Below, one piece after another: positions 59,507 to 64,000 of a stretch of 64,000 bases of DNA. Source of the stretch: Bifiguratus adelaidae (Eukaryota; Mucoromycota; Endogonomycetes; Endogonales). Made by a program: the position numbers and the translations under genes. Each line of letters opens with the position of its first letter. Position 1 is the stretch's first letter. The stretch spans positions 171,289 through 235,288 of the forward strand of contig MVBO01000002.1 in the NCBI GenBank assembly GCA_002261195.1, given 5' to 3'. The notes beneath the pieces are model-generated. The model saw nothing but the letters and a program-made list of their open reading frames with translations. It did not search any database and was not told where the DNA came from.

Positions 59507-61460
59507 ATGGTTATTTACCGAGAACTCACATGTGGCGACTTTGTAAGTGACTCGACACTTGAACAATCCCATCAGCCTCGTACATTAACTGTCGGATATT
59601 CAAAGGGCGATACCTGGGTGCCGTTAAACTCGGCCCAGACGGTCTTCAAAGCTCAACACAAGAAATCTGGAAAGATTTTTGCACTGAAGAAGGTGAAGGG
59701 AGGAGTCGATGAGCCGATCGAATCGATGGCGGGAATGGTACGATAAAGGAAGACTAACCCAGCACCGACCCTGATCTAGCTCTTAGCGTGAATACCGGTT
59801 GATGCGCTCTATACGGCATCAGAACATCTTGCACAGCATTGGATACTTAAATTCAGCAGATGGCATTTATATTGTAACAAAGCAAGTTGGGAGACCTTGT
59901 GTTGCTCTTTTGCAACCTCTGATTCACTTGGCATTACAGCTATCATGCTCGAGGCACTGTTCTCGAGCACATGAAGAAAAGATCAAGAGGAACCATGACG
60001 GAGGACATAGCTGCCATCTACACAGCCTTCATACTTCGAGGGCTTCGCGCTCTTCATGCGAAACGGATCGTTCACAGAGACATTCAATGCGCCAATTTGC
60101 TTTTGGGCGAAAAGGCTGGGATGGTCATTGGCAACTTTACATCTGCGTTTCAATTTGCAAACGATGATTTTGAGGCACAGGAAATGCAAGACATTGCGTG
60201 CGCTTACTTTGGTAGGTCAACTATACGGATCGGTCGCTTTGACTGAGCACGTTTTGCCGAACAGCCGCACCGGAAATAGCACAACGTCTTCAATGTTCCC
60301 CTGCAAGTGACATTTGGTAAGCTTCTCTTCACGTTCTGTACTTGGCAGCATCTCATTACTTTTGCACTAGGTCTGTTGGCTGCGCTGTCATAGAAATGCT
60401 AGACGGTGTACCCTACGGGTCGAGAGACTCGGAAGCAGAATATACGAGAAAGCTACAGGAGGGTCTAGCGAAGCCATGGATCCAGTGCGGCACAAAAATA
60501 TCAAAGGTAGAGTTCAAAAACGACTCCAGTTTGCATTGACCCGGCTCCTGATTTGAGCCGATACAGGAGCTGCATCATTTTTTGAAGCTCTGTCTTCACC
60601 CAAATCCAGTCAGTCGGCCGCCTGCACGATGTCTCCTCAACCATCCTTGGGTCAATTTTCGTACATTGGAGGAATGGGATGAGAAGGATTTATATGATGC
60701 CGGTTACGAATGTTCCGCCTCTCAAGAGGAAGGTGAGAAGCAGGAGACTACTTTGGAAGATTTAGTGATGTTACATGAGGAACCGGATAACGGCCAAACG
60801 TATAACGAACAAGAAGATGACGACGCGGACATGTCTGATATTTCGTCTGTTACCATGACTTCCTTCAATCAACTTCGCACCCGACCGTCTTCTGAAAGCC
60901 TTTTGGATGGACAATCTTATGCCATTGCGTCAGCCGAGTTTGAAGCACCGCGGTACGCCATTACTCAGGATAAATCACCTACCGGCCCTCCAATTGTTCA
61001 TAGGCAACCGGAAACGCCCCAGCTTATTCAGGGCACGTCTTGGGCGGAGTCTATCCTCGATACCCATGAAAGTACCAAGCGGCCGACAAGTCCCATGAGT
61101 ATCGAGTCACTCTCCGATTCAGGGCACTATGGCGAGCAGGAGAAGATAAATACGATGTCCAAGTCATACTTTGCCTCTGATGCCGTCAAGTTGTCAACAG
61201 GTCACAAAACAGTTACAGCTGAGCCCGAAGTAGCCTCTCTGTCGAGGCCTTCCATCGATTGGGAAGAGCGGGATACTGCACAAGGACAGTCAACGCACCC
61301 CTTAATACCATTCTTCATACAAGCACGCTTCTCGAGTGCGCATTTGAGCAAATTGAGCTATGGCAAGCGGCGTGTCAGAAATCCGATTGCTCTCATTGTT
61401 GGTAGTTGGACCAGCTACGCCGTTGTAAAGACACATTTCCAGCAACACTTGATCAAGTAG
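59507..61460 (+). CDS. STE20/MAP3K-like kinase domain, probable pseudokinase
   Basis: Predicted 559 aa; exons 59507-59737, 59787-59881, 59940-60211, 60265-60316, 60371-60506, 60567-61460. Kinase motifs in order: ALKKV (ATP-anchoring Lys), REYRLMRSIRH (helix C Glu), IVTNYHARGTVLEHM hinge, IVHRDIQCANLLL (HRD loop, usual Lys changed to Gln), GNFTSAF where DFG is expected, APEIAQRLQC, DIWSVGCAVIEML and HPNPVSRP. The metal-binding Asp of DFG is Asn and no GxGxxG loop is seen before ALKKV (the region reads DTWVPLNSAQTVFK). The second intron needs a GC donor (AA|GCAAGT at 59882) to keep the frame. The C-terminal about 250 residues are Ser/Glu-rich and unrelated. The exact N-terminus is uncertain. 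Confidence 0.82.
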
Positions 61461-61943
61461 GAACGCCTGGAAATTCTATATCTAGGCAATGTACAAAGAG
61501 TATATTTCGTATCTTTTGTTTGTTCCGGAGGATGTCGGAGGTGCCAGAAGACTTCTTGGCTTTCTATTTGATAGGAAGTGATTTTCCAGTGAGTTTGAAA
61601 ACGACCAACGTAACCTTATCATTATCGGAGTGGGTGAGTTGTCGGCACGTTTGCTTACCAAGGCTCCCCTGCGTAATTGCTTACGGAGAGCTTGAAGTTG
61701 TTCAAGGTTCATGGCTGCTGATCATTGTCATGATGTGCCCATAAATATTGATTTATTTGGCAGGAGTCCACTTGACGTACAGCAAGAAAAAAGCTATTCA
61801 CTGGCGGGTTGCCCAAAACACCGAATTTGGCGGATTCGGGAATCAAGGTCCAACCTCCAACAACTTTGAGTCAAGACGCGCAACTGCGATCTTCACCTCT
61901 TGATTGCGGCTGAATCTCATCCCCTCTGAAGCTGTAGACAACT
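61461..61943. other. Spacer 3' of the kinase-like gene
   Basis: About 480 nt with a 112-codon plus frame at 61406-61744 lacking any signal; contains the promoter of the GST gene. Confidence 0.45.
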
Positions 61944-62792
61944 ATGAAACTCTATGATGTCGTAGGTACAGACAAAAATCTCTGCTTTTCACCGAATGTG
62001 TGGAAAGCTCGCCTCGCTCTCAATATAAAGGTAAATAAGTGCCAAATTGCGGTTGTGGATAGGCTCTCACCTTGTTGTACATGGCACTTGCAGGAGCTAA
62101 AGTTTGAGACGATACCTTTGCGGTTCGATGAGATTGCGCCGGTGATTGGACCAATGATGTGGGTATGATCGATACACCACTACAATTCAAATGTTGAGCG
62201 ACTTTTTCTCAGCCCCAAAGGAAAAGCAGCGACGGTGCCTGTCCTTGTAGACGGTGACAACGTCATTCATGACTCTTACGAAATAGTGCAGTACCTCGAG
62301 GAAAGTTACCCAGCGACGCAAAGAATACTATTCGGATCACGTGCACAAGACGCATTCTTTAACACTTGGTTCGCTTTGTCGTTCCAGCGGCCAATGTATC
62401 AGTTGACTGCGCTTGATCAATTGGAACTTTTAGACGAGGATCAAAAGGAGTACATTCGTCGAACTCGCAAGGAAATGATTGGTATGTCCTTAGAAGAGCT
62501 GGCCAATTACCACCCCGAAGCAGCTCGCGAATCTGCACAAAGATCTTTGGAAATATTGGCTGAATTTCTCAGCTCGTTCGATTATCTAGCAGGTGACCAC
62601 CGTAAGTTCAGGAGTAGCTAGAGTCGTTTCACTAAAGCTCGAGTTCTAGCTGGTTGGCCAGACATTGTGACAGCTGCTCACTTTACGTGGGTACTTCGGC
62701 TAAACAAGGCAACATTCCAGGAAATAGTGCTTGACGATGCTTCGCCAAGTATCCAGAACTGGTGGCACAACATGCAGCGATACGTATACTAG
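61944..62792 (+). CDS. Etherase-like (LigE/GTE-type) glutathione S-transferase
   Basis: 227 aa; exons 61944-62030, 62094-62158, 62213-62601, 62650-62792. The N-terminal fold MKLYDVVGTDKNLCFSPNVWKARLAL has the SPNxWKxRLxL block of bacterial beta-etherases and fungal GTE/FuA-type enzymes, with Ser as the likely glutathione-activating residue. VPVLVDGDNVIHDS is the cis-Pro plus gamma-Glu-binding region and EIVQYLEESYP the start of the C-terminal helices. The second intron uses a GTGGGT donor to keep the frame. Substrate (aryl ethers or lipids) is inferred only from family. Confidence 0.88.
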
Positions 62793-63323
62793 CTGCTTAG
62801 GTCATCCTATACTTTCCCAATCTTTGCCTTTATGACCCTGAATATATGTAAATAAATTTCCCGAGGACCGTCCACGGATCACCCGATGGCGCGGTAAAAT
62901 TCACCCCTCCATCGGACTTACATCACTTGCGTCGATAGTCCAGCCTTGTCGAAAGACCTCACTCTCTTCTGTAACCATCGCAGATGAGGCCATCTGCGCG
63001 TTTATCCGTAACATTTTGCCGCAGCATCTCGCGGCTTCCATCTGCGTCATTCAAAGGAACAAATTGCCTTATTCGGAACTGAAACATCCCCGAAGAAAGG
63101 ACAAAGGCGGTGCGCATTTACCTGGTGGGACGCAAAAACGCATTCAATGACGGCTTGTTGGCGCAAATCTCGATTATATTTTCCTTTTATGGAAGACATC
63201 AATCATTTGGCGATGTAGTACACATACGGGAGTAAAGGTCTCAGATCCCGTGTCCAGATCGTCTATTGTCTCGTCTCTTCTTCTTGGACATCCCATTCCA
63301 CTCCTTATCTCGTTGAACGCAGC
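62793..63323. other. Spacer before the secreted protein gene
   Basis: About 530 nt, no supported coding sequence. It would hold the GST terminator and the promoter of the next gene. Confidence 0.45.
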
Positions 63324-64000
63324 ATGAGGTTCACCCTTCTGACTCTGCTCGCTTTGCTCGTTGCTTGCATTTGCGCGCTGTCTGTTGACTCTGCTTCCAA
63401 AGAGAAGCGGTGCACGGAAAAGAGAGCTCTTGATCACTCTGCTCAAGAGGCGATTCAATGCTCTGCACACAAGAAGGTCGCTCATCACCTGGCTCCCAAG
63501 GGAGGCAGGCACCCTGATTGGTATTATTAGCAGCCCAAGAACGGCATCCTCGACGGTCAAGCTTTTGGCAACTGGGTTTACGAAAACACTGTGACTCCTC
63601 ACTACAAGAACCTCCGATACGTCAAGATCGCCCCCGGAGATTACACTATGGTCAACGGCGGTGTCTACTTTGCTCTCAGTTCTGATGTTGTACTCGATTT
63701 CGGTGTGACCATCACCATGCAAGATCATCAAGCTGAATGGTTCTGGTGTAATACGAACATAAGAACCCTACAATGATCTGCGTTGTTGTTGCATTCGATT
63801 GATATACATGATAATCGATAGAACGCCACCACAATCGGAGGCACTCTTTGCACACCTTACCCCAGATATGCGCAGGCCACCATCACTGACATCCAAGAAT
63901 CAAACGGAAATTCTAAAGTCAATTTTGAGGCCCATGAAGTGTACAATGTCACTCAGTGGATGCAACCTTTTGCCCGACTGTGACAAGATGTCTTGCTTTA
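63324..64000 (+). pseudogene. Secreted beta-helix-like protein, partial, with in-frame stop
   Basis: Runs out of the window. ATG 63324 gives a clear signal peptide (MRFTLLTLLALLVACICALS). After DWYY the frame meets a TAG (63528-63530), then continues open as QPKNGILDGQAFGNWVY and VKIAPGDYTMVNGGVYFALS, followed by LDFGVTITMQDHQAEWFW. A later piece after an unclear intron reads ATTIGGTLCTPYPRYAQ and VYNVTQW. This looks like the start of a right-handed beta-helix (pectin-lyase-fold) secreted protein, but I cannot name an enzyme. The TAG and the missing clean splice near 63750 suggest a broken copy; a base error is possible. Confidence 0.55.

Noticed and set aside
59799-60167. 122-codon plus frame in the kinase gene
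   Set aside because: Wrong frame; the GC-AG intron gives a full kinase reading without it.
63174-63731. 185-codon minus-strand frame
   Set aside because: Antisense to the signal-peptide gene and lacking any domain.

Overview
The window looks like nuclear DNA of a fungus. It is gene-dense on both strands, and most coding genes carry several short (about 45-140 nt) GT-AG introns. The proteins are clearly fungal or eukaryotic: Vac8 with an acylated N-terminus, Mtr4, a Nup192/Nup205-type nucleoporin, Tim8, a complex I B12-type subunit, remnants of a Zn2Cys6 factor and a sugar permease. APC13, VPS72, DENND6, TMEM19 and TMEM70 homologues are easy to recognise, which hints at an early-diverging (non-Dikarya) fungus, but the phylum is inference. 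All coordinates are exon-spliced by eye: each junction was checked for frame, a GT/GC-AG boundary and fit to the family.

Layout. 0.96-10.2 kb: AT-hook/homeodomain factor, U2B''/U1A-type snRNP protein, tRNA 2'-phosphotransferase, an 845-aa coiled-coil protein, APC13, and a DH-PH RhoGEF. 10.3-13.3 kb: a tandem pair of NmrA-like Rossmann genes, the first locally disrupted. 14-33 kb: a housekeeping block (Vac8, GT8 glycosyltransferase, Mtr4, glyoxalase II, VPS72/YL1, a small mitochondrial-type protein, M1 aminopeptidase, TMEM19, TMEM70, Tim8, omega-type GST). 33.8-35.5 kb: a tandem CCCH (TTP-type) RNA-binding protein. 35.6-41.6 kb: four neighbouring broken genes (Zn2Cys6 regulator, sugar permease, Gfo/Idh/MocA oxidoreductase, MDR alcohol dehydrogenase) that look like a dead catabolic gene cluster. 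41.7-62.8 kb: an alpha/beta-hydrolase-tyrosine phosphatase fusion, a Ser-rich protein, the Nup192/205-type nucleoporin (2026 aa), DENND6, complex I B12, a K+-channel-beta-type aldo-keto reductase, a likely pseudokinase, and an etherase-like GST. The right edge holds a secreted beta-helix-like gene that runs out of the window and carries an in-frame stop.

Most genes are independent housekeeping units. The only functional grouping I see is the decayed 35.6-41.6 kb cluster. The main unusual features are that cluster, the hydrolase-phosphatase fusion, the kinase lacking both glycine loop and DFG aspartate, three GC-AG introns, and one-exon-per-ARM-repeat structure in VAC8. I saw no tRNA or rRNA genes, CRISPR arrays, transposons or virus-derived elements.
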